Below, piece by piece: positions 53,938 through 63,411 of a DNA stretch of 64,000 bases. The translations under genes were made by a program, and so were the position numbers. The stretch lies in the NCBI GenBank assembly GCA_017548275.1, contig JAFZAH010000034.1:62001-126000 (forward strand), written 5' to 3'. Below the pieces are notes generated by a model. It did no database searches and had not been told where the DNA came from. It saw only the letters and a program-made list of their open reading frames with translations. The stretch is from Prevotella sp. Its GTDB lineage: Bacteria > Bacteroidota > Bacteroidia > Bacteroidales > Bacteroidaceae. Position 1 is the first letter of the stretch; each line of letters opens with the position of its first letter.

Positions 53938-56373
53938 ATGAAAGTATTAAAATTTGGCGGAACATCCGTTGGTTCCGTGAAGAGCATCCAGTGCTTGAAA
54001 CGAATTGTTGAGACTGAAGCCAAGCATCAGCCCGTAGTAGTGGTAGTGAGTGCCCTTGGAGGTATAACAGACAAGTTGATATCCACCTCTCAGATGGCGG
54101 TATCAGGTGATGAACGATACAAAGAAGAATTTGAGTCAATGGTCCTTCGCCATTATCAAATGATAGACACCATCATCACCGACCCCCAAAAACGTGAAGA
54201 CTTATTCCGCAGTGTAGATTCGCTTTTCGACCAGTTGAAAAGCATCTTTTTCGGTGTGTATCTCGTTCATGACCTGAGTGAGAAGACGCTGGATGCGATA
54301 GTGAGTTATGGCGAGCGTCTGAGCAGCAAGATAGTAGCCACGTTGGTGAAAGGCGCGAAATGGTTTGACGCGCGCGATTTCATCAAAACAGAACGCAAGA
54401 ACGGCAAGCACGTGTTGGACAGTGATTTGACCAACCGTCTGGTAAAAGAGGCCTTTTCCGAGATGCCAAAGATATCGCTTGTTCCGGGTTTCATCAGCCG
54501 CGACCGCGACAGCGGGGAAATCAGCAATCTGGGCCGTGGCGGCAGCGACTATACCGCTGCGATTATCGCCGCCGCACTCGATGCCGAGGTACTGGAGATT
54601 TGGACCGACGTTGACGGTTTTATGACCGCCGACCCGAAAGTGATCAAATCAGCCTACACCATCAACGAACTGAGTTATATCGAGGCGATGGAATTGTGCA
54701 ACTTCGGTGCGAAAGTCATCTATCCCCCGACCATCTATCCCGTCTGTATCAAAAACATCCCCATTAAGGTTAAAAACACGTTCAATCCGTCATCGCCCGG
54801 CACGGTCATCAAGGAGAAAGTAGAGAACGACCGCAAGCCCATCAAGGGTATTTCGAGCATCAAGGGAACGACATTAATCACGGTGACGGGTCTGTCGATG
54901 GTGGGTGTGATTGGTGTGAACCGCCGCATCTTCACCGCGTTGGCTGACAACGGCATATCCGTGTTCATGGTGTCGCAAGCATCCTCAGAGAACTCTACGA
55001 GTATCGGTGTGAGAGACGAGGACGCCCTGTCGGCAGTGAATGTGCTGAACAATGAGTTTGCCAAAGAAATTCTGACCGGCGCGATGTTTCCCATGAATGC
55101 GGAGAGCGGCCTTGCCACCATCGCCATCGTGGGTGAGAACATGAAGCACACGCCCGGCATAGCGGGCAAACTATTCGGAACTTTGGGCCGCAGCGGTATC
55201 AGCGTCATTGCCTGTGCACAGGGAGCGAGCGAGACAAACATCTCGTTCGTGGTGGAATCACGATTCCTGCGGAAATCGTTGAACGTGCTCCACGACTCGT
55301 TCTTCCTGTCAGAATATAAAGTGCTGAACCTGTTTGTGTGCGGAACCGGCACCGTGGGCGGCAAACTGCTGGAGCAGATACGTTTGCAATACGAGGAGTT
55401 GAAAGAGCGTAACCGTCTGAAACTAAACGTAGTAGGCATAGCCAGTTCGAAGAATGCCATCTTCGACCGCGACGGCATTGACTTAGACAATTACCGCGAA
55501 CAACTGAAAGCCTCCGCACCGAGCAACGCGACACATCTTCGTGATGAGATTCTGGGTATGAACATCTTCAACAGCGTGTTTGTAGATTGCACCGCCAGCA
55601 AAGAAGTGGCAAGCCTGTATCAGACATTTTTGGAGCATAACATCAATATCATCGCCGCAAACAAGATAGCCGCCTCGTCGGATTACGAGCAATATATGCG
55701 GTTGAAGCAGACTGCTTTGTCGCGCGGAGTGAAATACCGTTTCGAGACTAACGTGGGAGCCGGTCTGCCTATTATAGGCACCATCAACGACCTACGCAAC
55801 TCAGGCGACCATATCCTCAAGATAGAAGCGGTGTTGAGCGGCACATTGAACTTCATTTTCAATGAGATAGCAGCCGATGTGCCTTTCTCTGAGACAGTCA
55901 GACGCGCACGTGAACAAGGTTATGCCGAACCTGACCCGCGTATAGACCTGAGCGGAACCGATGTGGTCAGGAAACTGGTGATTCTGACACGTGAGGCCGG
56001 TTATAAGATAGAGCAGGACGACGTGGAAAAACACCTGTTTGTGCCCGACCATTTGTTTGACGGCAGCGTAGAAGAGTTCTGGGAGCATCTGCCCGAGGTT
56101 GACGCCGACTTCGAATCACGCCGTGCATTGTTGGAGAAGGAAGGCAAGCGTTGGCGCTTTGTGGCTAAGATGGAAATGGGCAAAGCCTCTGTATCCCTTC
56201 AGGAAGTGGAGCAAGGACATCCCTTCTACAACTTGGAAGGTTCGAACAATATCGTGATGCTGACCACTGAGCGCTATAAGGAATACCCGATGCAGATACA
56301 AGGCTATGGCGCGGGCGCGAGCGTGACCGCTGCAGGCGTGTTCGCAAATATCATGTCGGTGGCGAATGTGTAA
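53938..56373 (+). CDS. thrA: Bifunctional aspartate kinase/homoserine dehydrogenase I
   Basis: The product has 811 residues from the ATG at 53938 (MKVLKFGGTSVGS); the upstream ATG at 53920 is less likely. Residues 1-300 form the kinase (KFGGTSVGS, GRGGSDYTAAIIAAALDAE, WTDVDGFMTADPK); about 310-455 hold the two ACT regulatory domains (TLITVTGLSMVGV, ATIAIVGENMKHTPG); about 463-811 form the dehydrogenase (NLFVCGTGTVGGKLLEQI, ANKIA, RFETNVGAGLPIIGTINDL). It makes aspartyl phosphate and reduces the semialdehyde to homoserine, the first and third steps of threonine synthesis. ACT domains imply feedback by threonine. It is followed by the proposed homoserine kinase. Confidence 0.95.
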   Translation: MKVLKFGGTSVGSVKSIQCLKRIVETEAKHQPVVVVVSALGGITDKLISTSQMAVSGDERYKEEFESMVLRHYQMIDTIITDPQKREDLFRSVDSLFDQLKSIFFGVYLVHDLSEKTLDAIVSYGERLSSKIVATLVKGAKWFDARDFIKTERKNGKHVLDSDLTNRLVKEAFSEMPKISLVPGFISRDRDSGEISNLGRGGSDYTAAIIAAALDAEVLEIWTDVDGFMTADPKVIKSAYTINELSYIEAMELCNFGAKVIYPPTIYPVCIKNIPIKVKNTFNPSSPGTVIKEKVENDRKPIKGISSIKGTTLITVTGLSMVGVIGVNRRIFTALADNGISVFMVSQASSENSTSIGVRDEDALSAVNVLNNEFAKEILTGAMFPMNAESGLATIAIVGENMKHTPGIAGKLFGTLGRSGISVIACAQGASETNISFVVESRFLRKSLNVLHDSFFLSEYKVLNLFVCGTGTVGGKLLEQIRLQYEELKERNRLKLNVVGIASSKNAIFDRDGIDLDNYREQLKASAPSNATHLRDEILGMNIFNSVFVDCTASKEVASLYQTFLEHNINIIAANKIAASSDYEQYMRLKQTALSRGVKYRFETNVGAGLPIIGTINDLRNSGDHILKIEAVLSGTLNFIFNEIAADVPFSETVRRAREQGYAEPDPRIDLSGTDVVRKLVILTREAGYKIEQDDVEKHLFVPDHLFDGSVEEFWEHLPEVDADFESRRALLEKEGKRWRFVAKMEMGKASVSLQEVEQGHPFYNLEGSNNIVMLTTERYKEYPMQIQGYGAGASVTAAGVFANIMSVANV

Positions 56374-56375
56374 GT

Positions 56376-56424
56376 AGGGACAAGGGGCAAGGAGCAAGGG
56401 GCATGAGGTGAGAGGCAAGAGGTG
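56376..56424 (+). repeat. Heptamer array, seven units, just after thrA
   Basis: AGGGACA, AGGGGCA, AGGAGCA, AGGGGCA, TGAGGTG, AGAGGCA and AGAGGTG begin 3 bp after the thrA stop. The first units match the array at 5763. Confidence 0.85.
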
Positions 56425-56544
56425 AGAATGGAAAATGAGAGGCTGCGATAGATTGCAGTATACAAGAAAGAGTGGGCATTCAAATAACGAGAAAGAAAGA
56501 GGGGACGTTCAAAGACAAGAAGGAGGGCATTCATTTTACTGTTT

Positions 56545-57783
56545 ATGAAGCACATCATTATATTAGGCGACGGGATGGCCGACCATGCCGTGGAGCGTTT
56601 GGGTGGAAAGACGTTGCTGCAATATGCAAACACGCCCTACATGGATTTGTTGGCAAAGGAAGGAAAAACAGGACGGTTGATGACTGTTCCCGAGGGTTTT
56701 CCTCCAGGTTCGGAGGTAGCCAACACGGCTATTTTGGGTTATGACTTGAACAAAATATATGAGGGTCGCGGTCCGTTGGAGGCCGCCTCCATCGGTTACG
56801 AGATGCGCCCCGACGACATGGCTATCCGTTGCAATATCATCACCCTCGAAAATGGTCGCATTATCACACATAATGGCGGTAATCTTCAGACGGTTGACGC
56901 TGATTTGCTCATCCGATACTTGAACGAGCATTTAGGTGATGAACGTGTGCAATTTATCACAGGAATCCAATACCGGCATCTGTTAGTGATACGCGGCGGC
57001 AGCAAACACATCGTGTGTTCCCCACCCCACGACCATCCCAACGAGGAATGGCGCCCATTGCTGGTAAAGCCTGAGGAGAACGCCCCGATAGAACCCGGAC
57101 GTATGACCGCTGCAGAGACCGCAGATTTGATTAACGACTTGATTGTCCGCTCTCAGGAACTGTTGGTCAAACATCCTTATAACTTGGAGCGCAAATCAAG
57201 AGGCGAACGGCAAGCCAACTCTATCTGGCCGTGGAGCGGCGGTTACCGTCCTGAGATGCAGACCTTGCAAGAGCAGTTCCCGCAGGTAAAGAGCGGTTCG
57301 GTCATCTCCGCCGTGGATTTGATACGCGGCATCGGCCATTATGCTGGCCTTGACATCATCGAGGTGGAGGGAGCGACAGGATTGTTCGACACCAATTACG
57401 AGGGTAAAGCGGCAGCAACAATCGACGCACTGCGCCGACAGGACTTCGTGTTCGTGCATGTGGAAGCGAGTGACGAAGCCGGTCATGACGGAGATTTGGA
57501 CTTGAAACTGCGGACTATCGAGAATTTAGACAGCCGCATGGTAGGCCCCATCTATGAAGAGGTGAAAACATGGGATGAGCCTGTGTGCATCACCGTTTTG
57601 CCCGACCATCCCACACCCGTAGAGATGCGCATCCACGTGAGTGAACCCGTGCCGTTCCTGATATGGCACCGAGGCATCAAGCCCGACGATGTGACAGCAT
57701 ACGACGAGGTAAGTTGTGTGAGCGGAGGTTACGGCTTACTACGTCTCCGCGAATTGATGGAGACGTTGATGGGGATTCAATAA
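56545..57783 (+). CDS. Cofactor-independent phosphoglycerate mutase homologue, proposed homoserine kinase
   Basis: The product has 412 residues. It belongs to the archaeal-type iPGM (ApgM) branch of the alkaline phosphatase superfamily: metal ligands are expected in HIIILGDGMAD, VHVEASDEAGHDGD and VLPDHPTP; PGSEVANTAILGYD carries the serine region. In Bacteroidota and some other bacteria this subfamily sits between thrA and thrC where thrB is absent, and on that basis it has been proposed as the homoserine kinase. This locus fits that pattern exactly (thrA 171 bp upstream, thrC downstream). No GHMP-type ThrB is seen in the window. A phosphoglycerate mutase activity is the alternative. Confidence 0.82.
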   Translation: MKHIIILGDGMADHAVERLGGKTLLQYANTPYMDLLAKEGKTGRLMTVPEGFPPGSEVANTAILGYDLNKIYEGRGPLEAASIGYEMRPDDMAIRCNIITLENGRIITHNGGNLQTVDADLLIRYLNEHLGDERVQFITGIQYRHLLVIRGGSKHIVCSPPHDHPNEEWRPLLVKPEENAPIEPGRMTAAETADLINDLIVRSQELLVKHPYNLERKSRGERQANSIWPWSGGYRPEMQTLQEQFPQVKSGSVISAVDLIRGIGHYAGLDIIEVEGATGLFDTNYEGKAAATIDALRRQDFVFVHVEASDEAGHDGDLDLKLRTIENLDSRMVGPIYEEVKTWDEPVCITVLPDHPTPVEMRIHVSEPVPFLIWHRGIKPDDVTAYDEVSCVSGGYGLLRLRELMETLMGIQ

Positions 57784-57832
57784 GGGTGGGAATCCGCTTA
57801 AATAGACGGGGAATGGGCATTTTCGTCAAGGA

Positions 57833-59056
57833 TTATTTCGCCCTGACCATATACATCGTTGTGGCATCCATGATTTCATCCGCATGGCTGAGATTGATTT
57901 CAATTTTCTCGCCAGTAATGTCAAGATAGACAGCAGCCGTCTGTATGACTTTATTATTCTTTTGTTTGAAGTCATTTGTGATGCTCGATGCCATTTTTTT
58001 ACTATTTGCTATATAACTCTTGACAGAGTCTTTCATTTCCGGCGTATAAGTAATCTGGCTGTCGTCAATATCATATTCCAGATAGTTGTCATACGTTCTG
58101 ACCAGCGAATCTCCCACAAACTCCCATGTGCCTTTCATCGTGTTCGAGGTGATGACATGCCCCGAATAGAAAGGATTGTTGATAAAATATTGATTATGAG
58201 AGACAAATGTGTGATCTTTCAAAAAATCCACCTCAAATTGTCGGTTCTCAGATTTGTTCTCCCATTTTCCAATCAGTTGACGTTCTTTGATGAGTTTTCC
58301 CGAGTGTCTGTTCATCTCGAGATAATGATTGAGTTCCTCGTCGGTTATTCCCATGATAAACTTCCCTTTATCGCTCATCATTTTCCATTCGTCGGCCAAT
58401 GCCAAATAAGCCCTTGACCGGGCAGACGAGTAAAGCAAGAAGAACATTACCCTCTCATCTTTAAGCAAGTCTTTAAGGAGTATATTGGCACCTCCTACTA
58501 TATCATAATTAGGCACTTTGAGCATCAATTCATATTGTTTTTCCCTCGAAATAGGCTCTATGAACCGTATGTCACTGTTAAACTCTTTCTCGTAGAGTTG
58601 CCGCTCATAGTAAAAATCCTGCACGAGGTCGATGAAATTGGCATTATCGATGTTTTTCCATGAGTCCTGGCTGCTATGGAAGACTTTCTCTTTGGAGTCG
58701 TTGAACTGTAAGCCTTCACCTCGAAGCAGATAGTTAATAACCATACCCAAAGTATCAATCGAGATGGCATCAATATTGTCAAGATGGTCGACAACATATT
58801 TCGAGGCTTCGTAACTATTATCCTCCATTTTTGCCATTTTCCTCATCATTTCCGCAGATTGGTCCATATCATGAATAATCATCATGGCGCTCTGTCTTCC
58901 GGCATTCTTTTTCTGTTTATTTTCAATCAGGTGAGCCGTACCGAATGTGAGTATGATGGAAATGGTGGTGGCAATGAAGGTTAAAAACAGTTCTTTCCAG
59001 AATGTCCCCTTGGTTAATTTCCGCCCGAATTTGGGCATTTTGAATTTTATGTTCAT
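57833..59056 (-). CDS. Membrane-anchored protein of unknown function inside the threonine locus
   Basis: The product has 407 residues, starting at the ATG at 59056; the open frame to 59308 would cross the promoter and overlap thrC. A basic N-terminus (KFGRKLTKGTFWKE) precedes one membrane helix at about 24-43 (ELFLTFIATTISIILTFGTAHL). The remainder is extracytoplasmic: a helical region (60-280) and a C-terminal beta region with YFINNPFYSGHVITSNTMKGTWEFVGD, which resembles a lipocalin-like or META-like sheet. The family is not recognised. It lies opposite to the thr genes and has its own consensus promoter. Confidence 0.6.
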   Translation of the reverse strand: MNIKFKMPKFGRKLTKGTFWKELFLTFIATTISIILTFGTAHLIENKQKKNAGRQSAMMIIHDMDQSAEMMRKMAKMEDNSYEASKYVVDHLDNIDAISIDTLGMVINYLLRGEGLQFNDSKEKVFHSSQDSWKNIDNANFIDLVQDFYYERQLYEKEFNSDIRFIEPISREKQYELMLKVPNYDIVGGANILLKDLLKDERVMFFLLYSSARSRAYLALADEWKMMSDKGKFIMGITDEELNHYLEMNRHSGKLIKERQLIGKWENKSENRQFEVDFLKDHTFVSHNQYFINNPFYSGHVITSNTMKGTWEFVGDSLVRTYDNYLEYDIDDSQITYTPEMKDSVKSYIANSKKMASSITNDFKQKNNKVIQTAAVYLDITGEKIEINLSHADEIMDATTMYMVRAK

Positions 59057-59080
59057 TTTGCCAGTGGTTTTATTTGTGTG

Positions 59081-59112
59081 CAAAGATATGAAAAAACACG
59101 AAAAGAGCCAAA
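59081..59112 (-). promoter_or_regulatory. Promoter of the membrane-anchored unknown gene
   Basis: On the minus strand, TTTG (59112-59109), a 20-nt spacer and TATCTTTG (59088-59081). Confidence 0.8.
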
Positions 59113-59221
59113 AGATTCGGCTTTTTCCATAAAAAATGAGGAAGAGGGGGAAAGATACTGTTGTGCGGTGATATACATATAGCGATAGTGATGAAAGCCG
59201 AAAAATGTTTTTACGGGTTTG

Positions 59222-59253
59222 TTTGGATATGTTCGACAAAAGCGTTACCTTTG
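59222..59253 (+). promoter_or_regulatory. Promoter of thrC
   Basis: TTTG at 59222-59225, a 20-nt spacer and TACCTTTG at 59246-59253; the leader is about 23 nt. thrC therefore does not depend on read-through from thrA. Confidence 0.82.
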
Positions 59254-59281
59254 CACATCTAATTGCAGAAAGGGAAAAACG

Positions 59282-60604
59282 ATGGAATTTTACAGCACCA
59301 ACAAGCAAGCCCCCATGGCCACTTTACGTAAGGCTGTGGTGAAAGGTTTAGCCGAAGACCGTGGATTGTATATGCCCGAGCGCATCAAGACATTGCCAAA
59401 GGCATTTTATGACGATATCGCGCAACTGTCGTTCCAGGACATCGCCTATCAGGTGGCAGCCGCCTTCTTCGGTGAGGACGTTGACGGCGACGCACTCTAC
59501 GATATCGTTCGTGACACATTGTCGTTTGACTGCCCCGTAGTGAAAGTGACCGACGACATTTGGTCGTTGGAATTGTTTCACGGTCCCACCCTTGCCTTCA
59601 AAGATGTAGGCGCACGTTTCATGGCGCGTCTGTTGCAATACTTCATCCGCATGGAGGGCAGCGAGCGTGTGAATGTGCTGGTGGCGACAAGCGGCGACAC
59701 CGGCAGTGCTGTGGCCAACGGATTCCTCGGTGTGGAAGGTATCCATGTGTATGTGCTCTATCCGAAAGACAAGGTGAGCAAGATACAAGAGAGCCAGTTT
59801 ACCACACTCGGCCAGAATATCACCGCATTGGAGATAGACGGCGTGTTCGACGACTGTCAGACGTTGGTGAAAAACGCCTTCATGGATAAGGAACTGAACG
59901 AGAAGATGCGTCTGACGAGTGCCAACAGCATCAACGTGGCACGTTTCGTGCCTCAGGCGTTCTATTATTTCAACGCATACGCCCGTATGTTGGAAAAAGG
60001 TGAATTGACCTTCGACGAAAATGGCATATCCAATCTTGTGGTGTGTGTACCGAGCGGCAACTTCGGCAATATCACCGCCGGTTTGTTCGGACAGCAGATG
60101 GGGTTACCCGTTAAGCGTTTCATCGCTGCCAACAACGCCAACGACATCTTCTACCAGTATCTGCAAAGCGGAGTGTATGACCCGAAGCCCAGCATACAAA
60201 CACTGGCCAATGCCATGGATGTAGGCGACCCCAGCAATTTCGCACGCGTGCTTGACCTCTACGGCGGTGAGCATGAGCGCATTTGCGCCCATATCAGTGG
60301 AGCGACCTACAGCGACGAGCAGATTATGGCTGCCATGCGCGAGTGCCACGAGAGTACGGGATATATCCTCGACCCGCATGGCGCCTGCGGTTATCAGGCA
60401 TTGAAAGAACAATTGCAGGAGGGCGAGAAAGGCGTGTTCTGCGAGACCGCCCATCCCGCGAAATTTAAAGAGAAAACCGACGCTATCCTCGACTGCGACG
60501 TGGAGATACCCGAACGGTTGGCGAAATTCATGGAAGGCGAGAAACAAAGCGTCCCCTTGAGCAAAGAATTTGAAGATTTTAAGGCGTTTTTGCTTAAAGA
60601 ATAA
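59282..60604 (+). CDS. thrC: Threonine synthase
   Basis: The product has 440 residues from the ATG at 59282 (MEFYSTNKQAPMATLRKAV). It is a PLP enzyme converting O-phosphohomoserine to threonine. The PLP lysine is Lys107 in GPTLAFKDVGARFM; the phosphate-binding region is VLVATSGDTGSAVANGF; VVCVPSGNFGNITAGL and GDPSNFARVLDLYGG follow. The length and motifs fit the E. coli-type class without the plant SAM-regulated extension. A strong terminator follows. Confidence 0.95.
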   Translation: MEFYSTNKQAPMATLRKAVVKGLAEDRGLYMPERIKTLPKAFYDDIAQLSFQDIAYQVAAAFFGEDVDGDALYDIVRDTLSFDCPVVKVTDDIWSLELFHGPTLAFKDVGARFMARLLQYFIRMEGSERVNVLVATSGDTGSAVANGFLGVEGIHVYVLYPKDKVSKIQESQFTTLGQNITALEIDGVFDDCQTLVKNAFMDKELNEKMRLTSANSINVARFVPQAFYYFNAYARMLEKGELTFDENGISNLVVCVPSGNFGNITAGLFGQQMGLPVKRFIAANNANDIFYQYLQSGVYDPKPSIQTLANAMDVGDPSNFARVLDLYGGEHERICAHISGATYSDEQIMAAMRECHESTGYILDPHGACGYQALKEQLQEGEKGVFCETAHPAKFKEKTDAILDCDVEIPERLAKFMEGEKQSVPLSKEFEDFKAFLLKE

Positions 60605-60611
60605 TAGCAAT

Positions 60612-60655
60612 CGGGCCGTTTCAGAAACAATCTGAAACGGCCCGAAATTTATTTT
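60612..60655 (+). terminator. Strong intrinsic terminator after thrC
   Basis: A perfect 14-bp stem (60612-60625 with 60631-60644) built on CGGGCCGTTTCAGA, a 5-nt loop, then AAATTTATTTT. Confidence 0.92.
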
Positions 60656-60685
60656 GAAATAGGGGTATTTTTTCACTGGAAAAGG

Positions 60686-60716
60686 TTGGTGGGATGAGGA
60701 TTTTTGAGTAAATTTG
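60686..60716 (+). promoter_or_regulatory. Promoter of the lipoate ligase-gcv operon
   Basis: TTG at 60686-60688, a 20-nt spacer and TAAATTTG at 60709-60716. The leader of about 88 nt contains GCGGT/ACCGC (60733-60737 and 60756-60760), which could pair; no glycine or lipoate riboswitch was recognised. Confidence 0.75.
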
Positions 60717-60809
60717 CAAACGGGGAAAAGAGGCGGTAACGAGATGCGGCAAATCACCGCTCACAAGGGAAGAGACGAAAGGGACTAAGAGCCAGGAGGG
60801 ATATTGGCT

Positions 60810-61820
60810 ATGAAATACATTGCGCTTCCAGAAGAAAAGACACGCCGGTTGAGTTTTTACCTTGCGATGGAAGAATATGCGGCCCGTCATATCAAGGAAG
60901 ATGACGACCTGTTTTTCATGTGGCAGGTGGAACCCTCGGTTATCTTCGGCCGCAATCAACTGATCGAAGCGGAGGTCAACATCGCCTATTGTCGGGCTAA
61001 CGGCATCAAGATGTATCGCAGGAAGAGCGGCGGAGGCTGTGTGTATGCCGACACGGGCAATGTGATGCTCTCATACATCACACACGACGAAAATGTGAAC
61101 TTCACATTCAACCGTTATATCAACATGGTGGCGCTGGTGCTGTTTCGCTTAGGCGTCGAAGCACGAGCCACGGGACGCAATGACATACAGATAGACGGCA
61201 AAAAAGTGTCGGGCAATGCCTTTTACCATATCCCCGGCAGGAGTATCGTACATGGCACCCTGCTATACGACACCAACATGGCTCATATGACAGGTGCACT
61301 TACGCCATCTGACGACAAACTGAAGAGCAAAGGCGTAGAAAGCGTGCGCCAGCATATCGCACTGCTGAAAGATTATGTCAATATAGGTCTGGTCGAAGTG
61401 ATATCTTCCATCCGCCAACAACTCTGCAACGGAGAGTTGACACTGAACGCGACGGATGTTGCTGCGATAGAAGCCATAGAGCAAGAATACCTGACCGACG
61501 AATTCATCTACGGCCGAAATCCCGGATATACGGTGGTGCGGCGAGGACGCATCGAAGGCGCAGGTGAGTTTGAGATACGCATGGAAGTGAAGAACAACCG
61601 TCTGCAATCGATGAACATCATGGGCGACTACTTCCAAACAGGCGACATTGACGCAGGCATCATCCGCCAGCTGAGAGGAACAGAAATGACCCCTGAGGCA
61701 TTTCGTGCCGCCCTTCCGTCCCGCATTGACGACCTGATACTTCATTTAGAAAAAGAACCGTTTATCAACCTGATATTCAACCTTCAACAATATGGAAAAC
61801 AAAAGAACCTGTCTCTATGA
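60810..61820 (+). CDS. lplA: Lipoate-protein ligase
   Basis: The product has 336 residues. The ATG at 60810 is chosen over a TTG at 60804 because AGGAGG at 60794-60799 sits at the right distance from it. Motifs of the LplA catalytic domain are RRKSGGGCVYADTGNVMLSYI, RNDIQIDGKKVSGNAFYH and HGTLLYDTNM; the C-terminal part (GEFEIRMEVKNNRLQ) matches the accessory domain. It activates lipoate with ATP and attaches it to carrier lysines. The next genes encode the glycine cleavage T and H proteins, so the target is very probably GcvH. Its end overlaps gcvT by 29 bp. Confidence 0.92.
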   Translation: MKYIALPEEKTRRLSFYLAMEEYAARHIKEDDDLFFMWQVEPSVIFGRNQLIEAEVNIAYCRANGIKMYRRKSGGGCVYADTGNVMLSYITHDENVNFTFNRYINMVALVLFRLGVEARATGRNDIQIDGKKVSGNAFYHIPGRSIVHGTLLYDTNMAHMTGALTPSDDKLKSKGVESVRQHIALLKDYVNIGLVEVISSIRQQLCNGELTLNATDVAAIEAIEQEYLTDEFIYGRNPGYTVVRRGRIEGAGEFEIRMEVKNNRLQSMNIMGDYFQTGDIDAGIIRQLRGTEMTPEAFRAALPSRIDDLILHLEKEPFINLIFNLQQYGKQKNLSL

Positions 61821-62886
61821 CAAACACGTGGAATTGGGCGCGTTGATACAGCCGTTCGGCGGTTTCGACATGCCCATACAGTATTCAACGATTATCGACG
61901 AACACAACGCCGTGCGACAAGCCTGCGGCGTGTTCGACGTGTCTCACATGGGCGAGGTGACCGTCCGTGGCCGCGATGCGGAGAAATATGTGAACCACAT
62001 CTTCACCAACGACGTGACAGGTGCCGAGGACGGCAAAGTGTTTTACGGCATGATGCTTTACGAGGACGGCGGCACGGTGGATGACCTGCTGGTGTATAAG
62101 ATGGGCGAAAACGACTATTTTCTGGTTATCAACGCCGCCAACATCGACAAGGACGTGGCTTGGATGGAAGAGCACACTCAGGGTTTCGACATCGAGTTGA
62201 AGCATTGCTCTGACTACTATGGTCAAGTGGCGGTGCAAGGTCCCGAGTCAGAGGCAGTGACTGAGGAGGTGCTTGGCATTCCCTGTAAAGAACTGGTGTT
62301 CTATACGGCTAAGTATCTTGACATTGACGGTGAGACCATCGTCGTGAGCCGCACGGGTTACACCGGCGAGGACGGCTTTGAGATTTACGGTTCGCATGAA
62401 TTTATCCGCCGTTGCTGGGACGAACTGATGGCCAGCGGAAGGTGCAAGCCCTGTGGACTGGGATGTCGCGACACCCTGCGTTTCGAGGTTGGTCTGCCTT
62501 TGTACGGCGACGAGTTGTCGGCAGAGATTTCACCCGTCATGGCCGGTCTCAGTATGTTCTGCAAACTTGACAAGGAAGAATTCATCGGCAAGGACGCTAT
62601 TGTGAAGCAAAAAGCCGAGGGCGTGAAGCAACGGGTGGTAGGCATCGAATTGCAAGACCGCGCCATTCCCCGTCATGGCTATGCTGTACTGAAAGACGGC
62701 GAGACGATAGGCGAGGTGACCACAGGTTATCATACCATATCCACTGACAAGAGCGTGTGCATGGCGTTGATTGATTCCGCCTACGGGAAGTTGGGCACAG
62801 AAGTGGAGATACAAATCCGCAAGAAGACCTTCCCCGGAGTAGTGGTGAAAAAGAAATTCTACGAGAAGCACTATAAGAAGGATTGA
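61792..62886 (+). CDS. gcvT: Aminomethyltransferase (glycine cleavage T protein)
   Basis: The product has 364 residues. It transfers the one-carbon unit from lipoyl-bound aminomethyl on GcvH to tetrahydrofolate and releases ammonia. Motifs are FGGFDMPIQYSTIIDEHNAVR, CGVFDVSHMGEV, VSRTGYTGEDGFEIY and CGLGCRDTLRFEVGLPLYG. It starts inside lplA (29-bp overlap), indicating coupled translation. Its TGA stop lies at the start of a heptamer repeat array. Confidence 0.96.
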   Translation: MENKRTCLYDKHVELGALIQPFGGFDMPIQYSTIIDEHNAVRQACGVFDVSHMGEVTVRGRDAEKYVNHIFTNDVTGAEDGKVFYGMMLYEDGGTVDDLLVYKMGENDYFLVINAANIDKDVAWMEEHTQGFDIELKHCSDYYGQVAVQGPESEAVTEEVLGIPCKELVFYTAKYLDIDGETIVVSRTGYTGEDGFEIYGSHEFIRRCWDELMASGRCKPCGLGCRDTLRFEVGLPLYGDELSAEISPVMAGLSMFCKLDKEEFIGKDAIVKQKAEGVKQRVVGIELQDRAIPRHGYAVLKDGETIGEVTTGYHTISTDKSVCMALIDSAYGKLGTEVEIQIRKKTFPGVVVKKKFYEKHYKKD

Positions 62887-62958
62887 GGATTGAGGTTTGA
62901 GGTTTGAGGTTTTTGATTAGACCACTCAACCCTAAACACTAAACACTCAACCTATAAC
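62885..62958 (+). repeat. Two heptamer arrays between gcvT and gcvH, the first overlapping the stop codon
   Basis: GAGGATT and three GAGGTTT units run from 62885 to 62912, with the gcvT stop at 62884-62886. A second array with ACTCAAC, CCTAAAC, ACTAAAC, ACTCAAC and CTATAAC units runs from 62924 to 62958. The same pairing of a G-rich and a CTAAAC-type array follows the polygalacturonase at 5763-5911. Confidence 0.85.
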
Positions 62959-62986
62959 GAATAAACATTAAAACAATAATATTATT

Positions 62987-63367
62987 ATGGCAAAAGTAAT
63001 TGAAGGACTCTATTATTCAGAGTCGCACGAGTATGTAAGAGTAGAAGGCGATTTTGGTTACATCGGCATTACCGATTATGCACAGCATGCGCTGGGCAAT
63101 GTGGTGTATGTGGATATGCCCGAGGTGGATGACGAGGTAGAAGCCGGCAATGAGTTTGGCGCCGTTGAAAGTGTGAAAGCCGCCAGTGACCTGATTTCAC
63201 CTGTCAGCGGGGTCGTCGTGGAAGTGAACGAGGCATTGGAAGACCAGCCCGAACTGTTGAATGAGGACGCTTTCGGCAACTGGATTATCAAGGTTGAGAT
63301 GACCGACAAGACCGAACTCGACAACCTGATGGACGCAGCGGCCTACGAGGAGATAACGAAAGCATAA
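62987..63367 (+). CDS. gcvH: Glycine cleavage system H protein
   Basis: The product has 126 residues. The lipoylated lysine is Lys64 in FGAVESVKAASD. The start YYSESHEYVRVEGDFGYIGITDYAQ is diagnostic. It shuttles the aminomethyl group between GcvP, GcvT and the dihydrolipoyl dehydrogenase. It lies 100 bp after gcvT, across two heptamer arrays, and 112 bp before gcvP. Confidence 0.97.
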   Translation: MAKVIEGLYYSESHEYVRVEGDFGYIGITDYAQHALGNVVYVDMPEVDDEVEAGNEFGAVESVKAASDLISPVSGVVVEVNEALEDQPELLNEDAFGNWIIKVEMTDKTELDNLMDAAAYEEITKA

Positions 63368-63411
63368 GACTGCGATTTCTTAGACAACAAATTTTTCAGA
63401 TTATTCTGTGA

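Noticed and set aside
59057..59308. Upstream extension of the unknown membrane protein frame
   Set aside because: It overlaps the start of thrC and both divergent promoters.
60717..60809. Glycine riboswitch ahead of the lplA-gcv genes
   Set aside because: The conserved glycine aptamer core was not found; only a short possible stem is present.
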